Shown piece after piece: positions 39,905-45,552 of a stretch of 45,552 nucleotides of DNA (the stretch's first letter is position 1; each line of letters begins with the position of its first letter). The stretch covers positions 41,290 to 86,841 of the forward strand of contig NZ_AZFZ01000005.1 in the NCBI RefSeq assembly GCF_001435895.1. Direction: 5' to 3'. The stretch is from Lentilactobacillus parafarraginis DSM 18390 = JCM 14109. GTDB taxonomy: Bacteria; Bacillota; Bacilli; Lactobacillales; Lactobacillaceae. A program made the translations under genes and the position numbers. The notes below the pieces were generated by a model, which saw nothing but the letters and a program-made list of their open reading frames with translations, did no database searches and was not told the origin of the DNA.

Positions 39905-40129
39905 GTGACAAACGATGAATTTGATGAAAAATACGCTGAATTTTTAAACAAGTTTGACGACATGTTTGATGATGAAGAGAACATTGAGCGGATACGTGAA
40001 GATGTCAAAAATGGCAATCCCAACGACGACTGGACGAACAAAATGTTTAAATTTATTCAGCAGTATGAGAATGAACGAACTAACAATTTGGTTCGTATAG
40101 CTCTGAAAGAATTTTTGATAAAAGATTAA
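39905..40129 (+). CDS. small acidic protein on the opposite strand of the early operon
   Basis: 74 residues from GTG 39905 with GAGGTG upstream. The product is strongly acidic (FDEKYAEFLNKFDDMFDDEE) and predicted helical. It is one of two plus-strand genes among minus-strand early genes. Its 3' end overlaps by 50 bp the 3' end of the small gene 40080-40232. No family is recognised. Small acidic phage proteins include DNA mimics and inhibitors of host enzymes; that is only a possibility here. Confidence 0.55.
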   Translation: MTNDEFDEKYAEFLNKFDDMFDDEENIERIREDVKNGNPNDDWTNKMFKFIQQYENERTNNLVRIALKEFLIKD

Positions 40130-40232
40130 ATGCTCTTTTACGCGATTCTTTTGTCATTGGCACGATTTTTTCCTTATTGCACTCCTTGCTACCACAAATG
40201 GCTCGGGGTGTTTTTTCTGCGTCTTGGTTCAC
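40080..40232 (-). CDS. 50-residue protein with Cys pair
   Basis: MNQDAEKTPRAICGSKECNK, then MTKESRKRAFNLLSKILSEL. It starts at GTG 40232 with GAGG 8 nt upstream; the ribosome signal lies just after the antirepressor stop. The C-x4-C motif may bind metal. It is basic in the middle and helical at the end. It overlaps the convergent acidic gene by 50 bp. Function unknown. Confidence 0.55.
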   Translation of the reverse strand: MNQDAEKTPRAICGSKECNKEKIVPMTKESRKRAFNLLSKILSELYEPNC

Positions 40233-40248
40233 TTTATTCACCTCTTCT

Positions 40249-40869
40249 CTATGCTGGCTGTGCCTTCGCTAAACTTGCATAAATCGCCTTACTTACAGAC
40301 AACCCCAGGTTATAGCGATCATTAACTTCCATCAGCTTCACGGTGTCGTCTAAAACAGTTTCCCGATCAACTAACATTGCTGGCGTCATTTCTCCTTTCT
40401 TTATCATCTTTGGATAGCCATATTTTGTTGAAACTGCTTTATTGGCCACAGTGTTAGCTTTGATAAAGTTAACTCTTACTGGCCGTTTCAAGCCGTCTCT
40501 CAATCGTTTCATGGCATCCTTCTGGTGTTGTTTGTCCATCATGCGAAATACTTCGAAGCCCTCGATTCCAGCGGATTCACGTAATTGCTTAATGACGTTG
40601 AAGACCCATCGTTTAAATGATTTGGCCTCTGGCTTACGGCTCGAAAAGATTGCATCGTAAATACCAAATTCACTAACTACAGAAGTCAACTGCTTTCGAT
40701 TCAAGGAATCTAAGATGGGGTACTTTGAAAGTACGTCATCATCAAGACGTTGATTCAGTTTTCGAGTATCCAGAGACAATGCTTGCGCAATATCTGATAG
40801 TACTGCCCACCACTCACCTTCTACTTCCACAAAACGAATCTCATGATCGTTCCAATTTTCGATTTTCAT
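40249..40869 (-). CDS. phage antirepressor with Bro-N domain
   Basis: 206 residues. The Bro-N domain covers about 1-100: VEVEGEWWAVLSDIAQALSL, then VSEFGIYDAIFSSRKPEAKS and FKRWVFNVIKQLRESAGIEG. The C-terminal half is a basic helical domain (RMMDKQHQKDAMKRLRDGL) ending SLAKAQPA. Bro-N antirepressors relieve CI repression in temperate phages and act soon after Cro. ATG 40869 lies 17 bp after the cro-like stop behind GGAGATGA. A 15-bp sequence is repeated at the ends of this gene and of the cro-like gene. Confidence 0.85.
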   Translation of the reverse strand: MKIENWNDHEIRFVEVEGEWWAVLSDIAQALSLDTRKLNQRLDDDVLSKYPILDSLNRKQLTSVVSEFGIYDAIFSSRKPEAKSFKRWVFNVIKQLRESAGIEGFEVFRMMDKQHQKDAMKRLRDGLKRPVRVNFIKANTVANKAVSTKYGYPKMIKKGEMTPAMLVDRETVLDDTVKLMEVNDRYNLGLSVSKAIYASLAKAQPA

Positions 40870-40885
40870 TTAACTCATCTCCTTT

Positions 40886-41101
40886 CTATGCTGGCTGTGT
40901 GGACGAATCCGGAGTAAATAAAAACTTGAGTTCATATTCAGGAAAAAAGCTTTCTTGAATTTTTAAAGCTTCACTGAATTTGAATGATGACGTTCCATTA
41001 ATTTTGTCAGCGATAGTCTGGTAACGAACATTCAAAAGATCTGCCATATCAACTAAAGTTACATTTTTCTTCTTTCGAATTTCTTCTAAATTATTTAACA
41101 T
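40886..41101 (-). CDS. Cro-like XRE-family regulator
   Basis: 71 residues with a helix-turn-helix of the Cro/C1 type: LEEIRKKKNVTLVDMADLLN, then RYQTIADKINGTSSF. Its ATG at 41101 follows AAGGAG by 7 nt, itself directly downstream of operator copy 41119-41134. It is the first gene of the leftward early operon, divergent from cI, so it should act as the lytic-side repressor at the shared operators. The short C-terminal tail ends in STQPA, the same last residues (QPA) as the antirepressor. Confidence 0.85.
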   Translation of the reverse strand: MLNNLEEIRKKKNVTLVDMADLLNVRYQTIADKINGTSSFKFSEALKIQESFFPEYELKFLFTPDSSTQPA

Positions 41102-41118
41102 AATATGACTCCTTCCTA

Positions 41119-41256
41119 ATACGAATTTTCGTATGTTAGTTTAAAAAATAATGGCTCTTCATGAGCACATTTTTATAATATACGAATTTTCGTATTTAGT
41201 CAATACCAAAATTCGTATTTCTTTAAATTCGTTCATTTACATACGATTTTTCGCAT
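41119..41256. promoter_or_regulatory. lysogeny switch operators (four copies)
   Basis: The palindrome ATACGAATTTTCGTAT occurs exactly at 41119-41134 and 41180-41195; a one-mismatch copy is at 41203-41218 and a two-mismatch copy at 41241-41256. Half-site ATACGAA/TTCGTAT with a 2-bp centre. Copy 2 fills the spacer of the leftward promoter, copy 4 the spacer of the cI promoter, copy 1 lies in the early leader next to the cro ribosome site, and copy 3 is between the promoters. CI and Cro are the expected ligands. Confidence 0.85.
41175..41203 (-). promoter_or_regulatory. early leftward promoter (PR-like)
   Basis: TTGACT (41203-41198), 17-bp spacer, TATTAT (41180-41175) on the minus strand, driving cro and the early operon. 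The spacer is occupied by an exact operator copy, so repressor binding would block it directly. Confidence 0.8.
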
Positions 41257-41264
41257 GATATAAT
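41236..41264 (+). promoter_or_regulatory. cI promoter
   Basis: TTTACA (41236-41241), 17-bp spacer, TATAAT (41259-41264) on the plus strand, about 20 nt before the cI ribosome site. The weakest operator copy (two mismatches) lies in the spacer, as expected for self-repression at high repressor level. Confidence 0.8.
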
Positions 41265-41290
41265 AAAACATGTTAAAGGAGGAAGCAAGC

Positions 41291-41998
41291 ATGAACAAGG
41301 AAGATTATTTAAAAGATTTAATAGAAATAAAATCTGGTAACGTTAAAGCTTTTGCCGATTCTATAGGCATGGCTTATACAACTATCCGATCTATTCTGGA
41401 TCGCGGCATTATGAATGCTAAAATGGAAAATATAATAAAAATATGTGATGGATTGGGAATCAAACCAGAAGACATTGTCAAGTTAGAAAGTTCAGTCGTT
41501 AGTGATACCAATAAAATAATGCTTCAGCTCCACCCTTCACGCCAAGAAAAAGTTTACAATTATGCCAGTGATCAATTAGACGAACAGAATAATGAAAAAA
41601 TATCTTCAATGTTTGATCACAAACCTATGATTGAAATTCCTGCTGGGCGTTCAACTGCTGCCGGGTCTCCTATTAACGGTGAGGATCAAGATACCCAATT
41701 AATCCACAAACTTATTGCTGGTGAAAAAGTTCCTGCCGGTGCAGATGAATTAATTACTGTGGATGGTGATTCAATGGAACCGCTCTTAAAAAAGGGTAGT
41801 CAAGTTTTTATCCACTACCAGCCAGAGGTTGAGAATGGTGAAATTGCGATCGTCCACATTCGTGATGTTGGTGTTACTTGTAAAAAGTTTTATGTAAATG
41901 AGGACAATACCGTTACCTTAAAATCAATTAACAAGGCATACGATGACATGGTGTTTGATTGTGATGAAGTTAATGTAATCGGTAAAGTGATTTTATGA
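41291..41998 (+). CDS. CI-like repressor with S24 autoproteolysis domain
   Basis: 235 residues from ATG 41291 (AAAGGAGG 8 nt upstream). An N-terminal helix-turn-helix lies at about 17-55 (NVKAFADSIGMAYTTIRSIL). An Ala-Gly cleavage site sits at 124-125 (STAAGSPI). The LexA-like peptidase has serine 161 in VDGDSMEPLL and the lysine in GVTCKKFY (about 198). It maintains lysogeny through the operators upstream; RecA-stimulated self-cleavage after DNA damage would induce the phage. All catalytic residues are present, so the prophage is likely inducible. Confidence 0.92.
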   Translation: MNKEDYLKDLIEIKSGNVKAFADSIGMAYTTIRSILDRGIMNAKMENIIKICDGLGIKPEDIVKLESSVVSDTNKIMLQLHPSRQEKVYNYASDQLDEQNNEKISSMFDHKPMIEIPAGRSTAAGSPINGEDQDTQLIHKLIAGEKVPAGADELITVDGDSMEPLLKKGSQVFIHYQPEVENGEIAIVHIRDVGVTCKKFYVNEDNTVTLKSINKAYDDMVFDCDEVNVIGKVIL

Positions 41999-41999
41999 G

Positions 42000-42019
42000 C
42001 TCCCAAATGTGGGGGCTTC
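42000..42019 (+). terminator. hairpin after cI, probable terminator
   Basis: AGCTCCCA-AATG-TGGGGGCT hairpin with one mismatch or wobble just after the cI stop codon, followed by TCATTT and later TTTT. The T-run is imperfect, so termination may be partial. Confidence 0.5.
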
Positions 42020-42048
42020 ATTTAAAGTTTTAAAAGAACATATGTTTC

Positions 42049-42090
42049 GACTAACCAGGTGGTTTGCTTAGGTTCGAGTCCTAAATAGTC
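42049..42090 (+). ncRNA. tRNA-like element lacking an anticodon arm
   Basis: Within 42 nt there are: an outer stem GACTA/TAGTC (42049-42053 with 42086-42090); a short hairpin ACC-AGGT-GGT (42054-42063) in the D-arm place with GG in the loop; and a perfect 5-bp T-arm-like hairpin TTAGG-TTCGAGT-CCTAA (42068-42084) with a canonical T-loop. There is no anticodon arm, so it cannot be an ordinary tRNA. It may be a degenerate tRNA, a trace of an old attachment site, or a tRNA mimic. The outer stem lacks two pairs of a normal 7-bp acceptor. Confidence 0.4.
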
Positions 42091-42095
42091 AATAT

Positions 42096-42326
42096 TTGAC
42101 CGAAAAAAATAACCAACGTTCTCTGGATAAACGTTGGCCACAGGAAAGAATCGATCGTGAAGCAGCTAATATGTATTACAAATTTCTAGTAAACATCCAC
42201 GATAAAATCAGTAGCAATTTTAAAGGACTTGCTCAACATGATCCTAATAAATGGCGACACTTTATTTCAGTTAACGAAATGCTTGATCAGTTGGAAGAGT
42301 CAGTTGTTGAGCTAGATTTTGAATAA
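42096..42326 (+). CDS. small ORF after the tRNA-like element, possibly 5'-truncated
   Basis: 76 residues if TTG 42096 is the start; no ribosome site and no ATG are available before a stop at 42069. The sequence (SLDKRWPQERIDREAANMYY, then KFLVNIHDKISSNFKGLAQH) is protein-like, charged and helical, so it may be a real gene or the remainder of one cut by the tRNA-like element. No family recognised. If expressed it would follow cI on the same strand. Confidence 0.4.
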   Translation: MTEKNNQRSLDKRWPQERIDREAANMYYKFLVNIHDKISSNFKGLAQHDPNKWRHFISVNEMLDQLEESVVELDFE

Positions 42327-42422
42327 AAGGGCTAATACACAAGCTTTGCAGCAAACAATAATTATACACAGTAAACTTTTTCAGGTTGGTACTGTAAGGT
42401 ATCAATCTTTTTGCATGCAAAT

Positions 42423-42448
42423 AAAAAAGCACCACCTCTCGGTGATGC
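42423..42448 (-). terminator. intrinsic terminator of the S-layer-like gene
   Basis: Eight-bp hairpin, arms 42429-42436 and 42441-42448 (one G-U in the minus RNA), loop of four, followed on the minus strand by TTTTTT. It lies 110 bp past the stop of the surface protein gene. The interval 42327-42558 holds no other convincing gene. Confidence 0.85.
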
Positions 42449-42558
42449 CCGTGAATTTCATCTCAATGCATCATAATGAAATCCTTGAAATCTTAATTAA
42501 ATATGATTCAATTCCCAATGTACAAAACTAAAGGAATAAATTTCTAAAACTAAGATAA

Positions 42559-43842
42559 CTACTTACTATATACAACAGCAACATGTGAGCCATAAGTTGT
42601 ATCAGAAGGTGTCTTTAAAGTATAAGTAGTTCCATCCTTAGTTGTAATGGTACCTAAACCTTGAGCTTTAAGCGCAGCCTCAACTTGAGCACCGGTTACA
42701 GGTAATCCCTTAGTACCGGTCAAAGCAGTAACTGCCTTGCCAAACAATGAACTAGCGTTTTCTGGAGTTTTGATATCTGTATTGATGTTTAAAGGTTGAT
42801 AACCAGTGTTGTCATAAGTGTAAAAGTTAAAGTTAACTGATGCATCTGCATTTTTAGTTACATAGTAAATATAGCTTGAACCCTTTGTAGCTGCTGTAGG
42901 TTCTGTGCTCCAAACACTTGAATCATTTGCAGCTGGTCCATATCCTGCTGGTGCATTATTAATTACACTGTACTGACCATTTGCATCTTTAGAAGCGGCA
43001 AGGTTGTAAACATAATTACCGTCAGACAATTTTGTGACGTTACTACCTGTGGCTACAATTGGGAAGACATGGGTACCAACAGTCTTACCAGTTGCTTTAT
43101 CAACGTAGTTTACAGTAACACCTTCAGAAGCTGGAACATCGGAAGTTGACTTCAAAGCAGAAGCAAGAACCCAACCACTGAACTTAGCATTAGTAACATC
43201 GTTTACATATACCCAAGTATCTCCTTCACGTGTACGTGTAGCAGCCTTAGTTACTTGTAAAAGATCGTTAGCATATGGAGTACCATCAGTTACAGTACGA
43301 CCAACTTTGTATTGAGTATAACTTGGTGCTTTATAAGTAGTTGCAGTACCGTCATTTGCAGTACCGGCTTTAGCTAACTTGTAATAGCCAGTGGTTGAAA
43401 GAGTTGATGGAACAGATGCATCCTTAGTAGTAGCATATGAAGCTACACCACCAGCAAATGTTGAAGCACTCTTACCACCATAAACCCAGCCACGATATTG
43501 CTTATCGAATGATACAACTTTGTAGTAAACTGAACCACGGTTTGTAGTAGCAACACGATAAGCACGTAAGTTGTCTTGTCCTTGATTTGAAGCAGCTAAT
43601 TTCTTAGCAGTAGTTGTAGTAGCAACAACCTTAGCACCCTTCAAAGTACCAGCCTTGGTATAAAGAGCGTTAGTACCAGTAAATGTAACGTTACGAGTAG
43701 TAGCGTCTGATGTCAAAGCTTTGTTTGATGTAACTTTGGCATATGATTTTGCACTAGCATTTGTGCTAGATACACCGGCAACAGCTACAAATGATAATGC
43801 AGCTACACCAGCAAAAAGAGTCTTTTTCAATGACTTTTTCAT
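42559..43842 (-). CDS. S-layer-like secreted surface protein (lysogenic conversion candidate)
   Basis: 427 residues. Signal peptide [20 protein letters not shown], with cleavage expected after NASA (about 31). Residues 32-225 resemble the N-terminal wall-binding half of the L. brevis-type S-layer protein: [57 protein letters not shown], then [10 protein letters not shown] and [10 protein letters not shown]. Residues 235-330 look like a MucBP-type repeat ([20 protein letters not shown], then APAGYGP), and the end is another beta domain. There is no LPXTG; attachment would be non-covalent. It has its own promoter, a hairpin leader, ribosome site GGGAGG and terminator. It lies inside the prophage between cI and integrase, the classical place for morons. 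Effects on adhesion, phage adsorption or immunity are plausible. Confidence 0.85.
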   Translation of the reverse strand: MKKSLKKTLFAGVAALSFVAVAGVSSTNASAKSYAKVTSNKALTSDATTRNVTFTGTNALYTKAGTLKGAKVVATTTTAKKLAASNQGQDNLRAYRVATTNRGSVYYKVVSFDKQYRGWVYGGKSASTFAGGVASYATTKDASVPSTLSTTGYYKLAKAGTANDGTATTYKAPSYTQYKVGRTVTDGTPYANDLLQVTKAATRTREGDTWVYVNDVTNAKFSGWVLASALKSTSDVPASEGVTVNYVDKATGKTVGTHVFPIVATGSNVTKLSDGNYVYNLAASKDANGQYSVINNAPAGYGPAANDSSVWSTEPTAATKGSSYIYYVTKNADASVNFNFYTYDNTGYQPLNINTDIKTPENASSLFGKAVTALTGTKGLPVTGAQVEAALKAQGLGTITTKDGTTYTLKTPSDTTYGSHVAVVYSK

Positions 43843-43883
43843 GTGTAATTTCCTCCCAAAAAAATTGTTTTTTCAAGCTACCT

Positions 43884-43950
43884 AGGCATGCAAACACATG
43901 CCTCAACTAACTTGCTGTAAATAGTATAACATAATCAAGGTTGAATGCAA
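43884..43950 (-). promoter_or_regulatory. promoter and leader hairpin of the S-layer-like gene
   Basis: TTGCAT (43950-43945), 16-bp spacer, TGTTATACT (extended -10, 43931-43923). The leader of about 75 nt contains a 7-bp hairpin (43903-43897/43890-43884), as is common in stable S-layer mRNAs. No operator copies are seen here, so expression in the lysogen is likely. Confidence 0.7.
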
Positions 43951-44078
43951 AAGAAAACAGGAGTTGTAAAGGCTTTAACATTTTTTTGTAATCTATATGC
44001 CATGATAATTAATAAATGATCGCTCTATTAAGTAGATTCCCCACTATGTGTTAGTATATTATCCAAAGGAGGGTAATA

Positions 44079-45212
44079 ATGCCATCAATACGTAAACATG
44101 GTCATGGATACCAAGTAAGATACTACTATTATGATGCCAATGGTCAGGAACACGAGAAAACAAAGAGCGGCTTTAGAACTAAATCAGCTGCAAAACTATT
44201 TGCGAGTCAATTAGAAATCGATATCCACAATGGTTTGGATCTCGTTCCTAAAGATCCTAAGTTTGCTGACTATTTTGACTATTTTTATCACACGTACAAA
44301 GAGCCTAAGATTGAAAATCAGACTAAGAATCGCTATAAAATAACTAGTCGAGTATTGCATAATTATTTCGGTGATGTTACTTTAAAAAGTATTGACCGAC
44401 CACAATATCAAGCATTTATTAACTTCTATGGCCATTCTCATGCAAAAGATACTGTTTATAAAGTCAATTCACTAATTAGAGCAACCGTTCAAAATGCCAT
44501 CCTTGACGATCTGATTCATAAAGATTTCACCCAGCGAGTCAGTCTTATTTATGACAAGTCACGTGATAAGCATGTGGAATACCTCAACGTGGCTGAGATT
44601 AAGCGTCTCATCGCTTATTTGGAGAATCACTTAAACTATCACTTTACCTCCACCTTTATGATCCTGACGGCCGTTTTAACTGGTGCTCGCTTGGGGGAAA
44701 TTCAGGCATTAACTTGGAATGACGTTAATTTTAATTTTAAAACGATTAGCATTACTAAATCTTGGAATTCATCCGAAGGCGGTGGATTCAAAGATACCAA
44801 GACGGCTGGTTCAAATCGAATCATTGCAGTTAATGACGAATTGCTGAAATCATTAAAGGTCTTGAAGGATCACAATAATGGAGAACTAATTTTTGTTAAT
44901 CAATATAAATCCATTCCATCATCCTCTGCCGTTAATAAAAAGTTGCGTTCTATACTAAAAGACTTAGGAATTCAAAAACAGGGCTTTCACTTTCATTCTT
45001 TACGACACTCACATGTAGCTTACCTACTATCTCGAGGAATTGACATTTACATCATTTCTAAGCGTTTAGGCCATGCTGACGTATCCACAACAACAAAGAT
45101 TTATTCCTATTTAATGGATGAATATAAAGCAAAAAACGATCAACAGATTCGTGAAGAGTTAGATAACCTTTCCTCTCATGATGAAACTATACCAATCAAG
45201 CGGAACCTTTAA
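44079..45212 (+). CDS. int: tyrosine integrase
   Basis: 377-residue site-specific recombinase. N-terminal arm-binding domain about 1-60 (GYQVRYYYYDANGQEHEKTK), core-binding SAM-like domain about 62-160, catalytic domain about 165-360. The catalytic set is complete: R204 (TGARLGE), K241 (KDTKTAGSNR), H306 and R309 (FHSLRHSH), H332 (RLGHAD) and Y342 (TKIYSYL). AAAGGAGGG precedes ATG 44079. It lies next to attR and reads towards it, ending in its own terminator whose loop contains the stop codon. It integrates the phage at tRNA-Thr; no excisionase is recognised in the window. Confidence 0.95.
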   Translation: MPSIRKHGHGYQVRYYYYDANGQEHEKTKSGFRTKSAAKLFASQLEIDIHNGLDLVPKDPKFADYFDYFYHTYKEPKIENQTKNRYKITSRVLHNYFGDVTLKSIDRPQYQAFINFYGHSHAKDTVYKVNSLIRATVQNAILDDLIHKDFTQRVSLIYDKSRDKHVEYLNVAEIKRLIAYLENHLNYHFTSTFMILTAVLTGARLGEIQALTWNDVNFNFKTISITKSWNSSEGGGFKDTKTAGSNRIIAVNDELLKSLKVLKDHNNGELIFVNQYKSIPSSSAVNKKLRSILKDLGIQKQGFHFHSLRHSHVAYLLSRGIDIYIISKRLGHADVSTTTKIYSYLMDEYKAKNDQQIREELDNLSSHDETIPIKRNL

Positions 45213-45227
45213 TAAGGTTCCGTTTTT
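45201..45227 (+). terminator. intrinsic terminator of the integrase gene
   Basis: Perfect 9-bp stem CGGAACCTT-TAAT-AAGGTTCCG (45201-45222) followed by TTTTT. The integrase stop codon TAA lies in the loop. Confidence 0.92.
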
Positions 45228-45265
45228 ATTTTGTTATTTTACTCTGTATCAGGTTAAACTTCTTC

Positions 45266-45294
45266 TGCCCGTTTGACCGTTATTTGCCCGTTAT
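45266..45294. repeat. integrase arm-site repeats, right end
   Basis: TTGACCGTTAT at 45273-45283 and TTGCCCGTTAT at 45284-45294, in tandem, with a shortened copy TGCCCGTT at 45266-45273. They repeat the 11-mers at 4615-4636 in the same orientation and lie 107 bp inside attR. Confidence 0.75.
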
Positions 45295-45333
45295 TATTTA
45301 TATTTTAATACTTTCTAGTACGTTTTTATAAAT

Positions 45334-45373
45334 TAAAAAAATTAGGAATGCCTATTTAACAGCATTCCTAATT
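45334..45373 (-). terminator. phage-supplied terminator for tRNA-Thr
   Basis: Perfect 12-bp stem, arms 45340-45351 and 45362-45373, loop of ten, followed on the minus strand by TTTTTTT. It lies 29 bp past the 3' end of tRNA-Thr, inside the phage DNA. It shares TAGGAATG/CATTCCTA with the displaced host terminator at 4491-4539. Confidence 0.85.
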
Positions 45374-45401
45374 TTAATATTTCTTCTAATTTGCATAAAA
45401 C

Positions 45402-45414
45402 TGCCGACTGCAGG
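45402..45414. other. attR: attR, right prophage attachment site
   Basis: Second copy of TGCCGACTGCAGG, here forming the discriminator base, the 3' strand of the acceptor stem and the start of the T stem of tRNA-Thr. The phage end therefore restores the tRNA 3' end, so the gene stays functional after integration. Confidence 0.85.
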
Positions 45415-45474
45415 AGTTGAACCTGTGACCCTCGGTTTACGATACCGATGCTCTACCAGCTGAGCTAAGCCGGC
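45402..45474 (-). tRNA. tRNA-Thr (anticodon CGT)
   Basis: 73 nt in full cloverleaf: acceptor GCCGGCT/AGTCGGC with one G-U, D arm GCTC-GAGC, anticodon stem TCGGT/ACCGA with loop ATCGTAA, T stem ACAGG/CCTGC with loop TTCAACT, and A73. Anticodon CGT reads ACG. CCA is not encoded. The 3' end is the prophage attachment site. Confidence 0.93.
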
Positions 45475-45485
45475 GAAAGATTATT

Positions 45486-45510
45486 GAAAAATGCTAACCA
45501 GGGTTAGCAT
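45486..45510 (-). terminator. hairpin with T-run between two tRNA genes
   Basis: Perfect 8-bp stem ATGCTAAC/GTTAGCAT (45491-45498 and 45503-45510), loop of four, followed on the minus strand by TTTTT. It lies between the partial tRNA and tRNA-Thr. It may end the upstream transcript partially or be a processing signal, since only 11 bp separate its T-run from tRNA-Thr. Confidence 0.5.
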
Positions 45511-45521
45511 TTATAATCAAT

Positions 45522-45552
45522 CTCCGGCAGGCGGGCTCGAACCGTCGACAAC
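45522..45552 (-). tRNA. 3' part of a second tRNA gene, cut by the window edge
   Basis: On the minus strand the last 31 nt show a T-loop TTCGAGC with a stem that has one A-C mismatch, then TGCCGGA as acceptor strand and G73. The anticodon lies outside the window. G73 and TGCCGGA would suit a tRNA-Asn beginning TCCGGCA, but this is a guess. Confidence 0.5.

Noticed and set aside
38380-40232. Toxin-antitoxin or restriction system among the small early genes
   Set aside because: No recognised toxin, antitoxin, methylase or nuclease motif in these small proteins; arrangement alone is not enough.
42319-42531. 70-codon plus-strand frame downstream of the small ORF after cI
   Set aside because: No ribosome site, and it runs through the terminator of the convergent S-layer-like gene; composition is not protein-like.

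Overview
The window holds a complete, apparently intact Lactobacillaceae prophage of about 41 kb with pieces of host chromosome on both sides. The host is judged to be a Lactobacillus sensu lato, perhaps the Levilactobacillus/Lentilactobacillus branch. The reasons are the AT-rich sequence, strong AGGAGG-type ribosome binding sites, a POT peptide transporter of lactic acid bacterial type, and a phage-borne surface protein whose N-terminal half resembles the L. brevis S-layer protein SlpA. This assignment is by recognition, not by a database search.

Left flank (1-4553, host): a metallophosphoesterase gene broken by one in-frame stop; a dtpT-like di/tripeptide transporter; an orphan pair of PTS lactose/cellobiose-type IIA and IIB genes without a IIC; and a secreted protein with an Ig-like domain and coiled coil. 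The host terminator that originally followed tRNA-Thr also lies here, cut off from its tRNA by the insertion.

Prophage (4554-45414): the ends share a 13-bp core that is the 3' end of a tRNA-Thr(CGT) gene. Tandem 11-bp repeats near both ends look like integrase arm sites. On the minus strand, from right to left, come cro-like regulator and Bro-N antirepressor, a run of small early genes, DUF1351, Sak4-like ATPase, SF2 helicase, DUF669, primase-helicase, an iteron-type origin candidate, VRR-NUC nuclease, three genes of unknown role and HNH nuclease. A 620-bp gene-free stretch (cos/late-control candidate) follows. Then come terS, terL, DUF1056, portal, ClpP-like protease, HK97 capsid, four connector/tail-completion genes, major tail protein, the gpG/gpGT frameshift pair, tape measure with two wall hydrolases, Dit in two pieces, Tal, baseplate and receptor-binding proteins, holin, GH25 endolysin and XhlA. 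The HK97-type head genes with an adjacent HNH gene suggest a cos-packaging siphovirus.

Lysogeny region (40.9-45.2 kb): four copies of a 16-bp operator lie between divergent cI (plus) and cro (minus) promoters. Between cI and the integrase are a 42-nt tRNA-like three-helix element, a small ORF, and an S-layer-like surface protein gene with its own promoter and terminator, a likely lysogenic-conversion gene.

The least expected features are: (i) a probable small RNA (about 6632-6485, minus) with a good promoter, three successive hairpins that all show CCC[C/U]CA in the loop, and an intrinsic terminator; (ii) the S-layer-like moron; (iii) intrinsic-terminator hairpins placed inside the late operon (before terS, inside the gpT frame, after the second Dit piece, before holin), which suggests regulated read-through; (iv) the inverted iteron arrays; and (v) the tRNA-like element after cI. 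The right flank has tRNA-Thr and the 3' part of a second tRNA.
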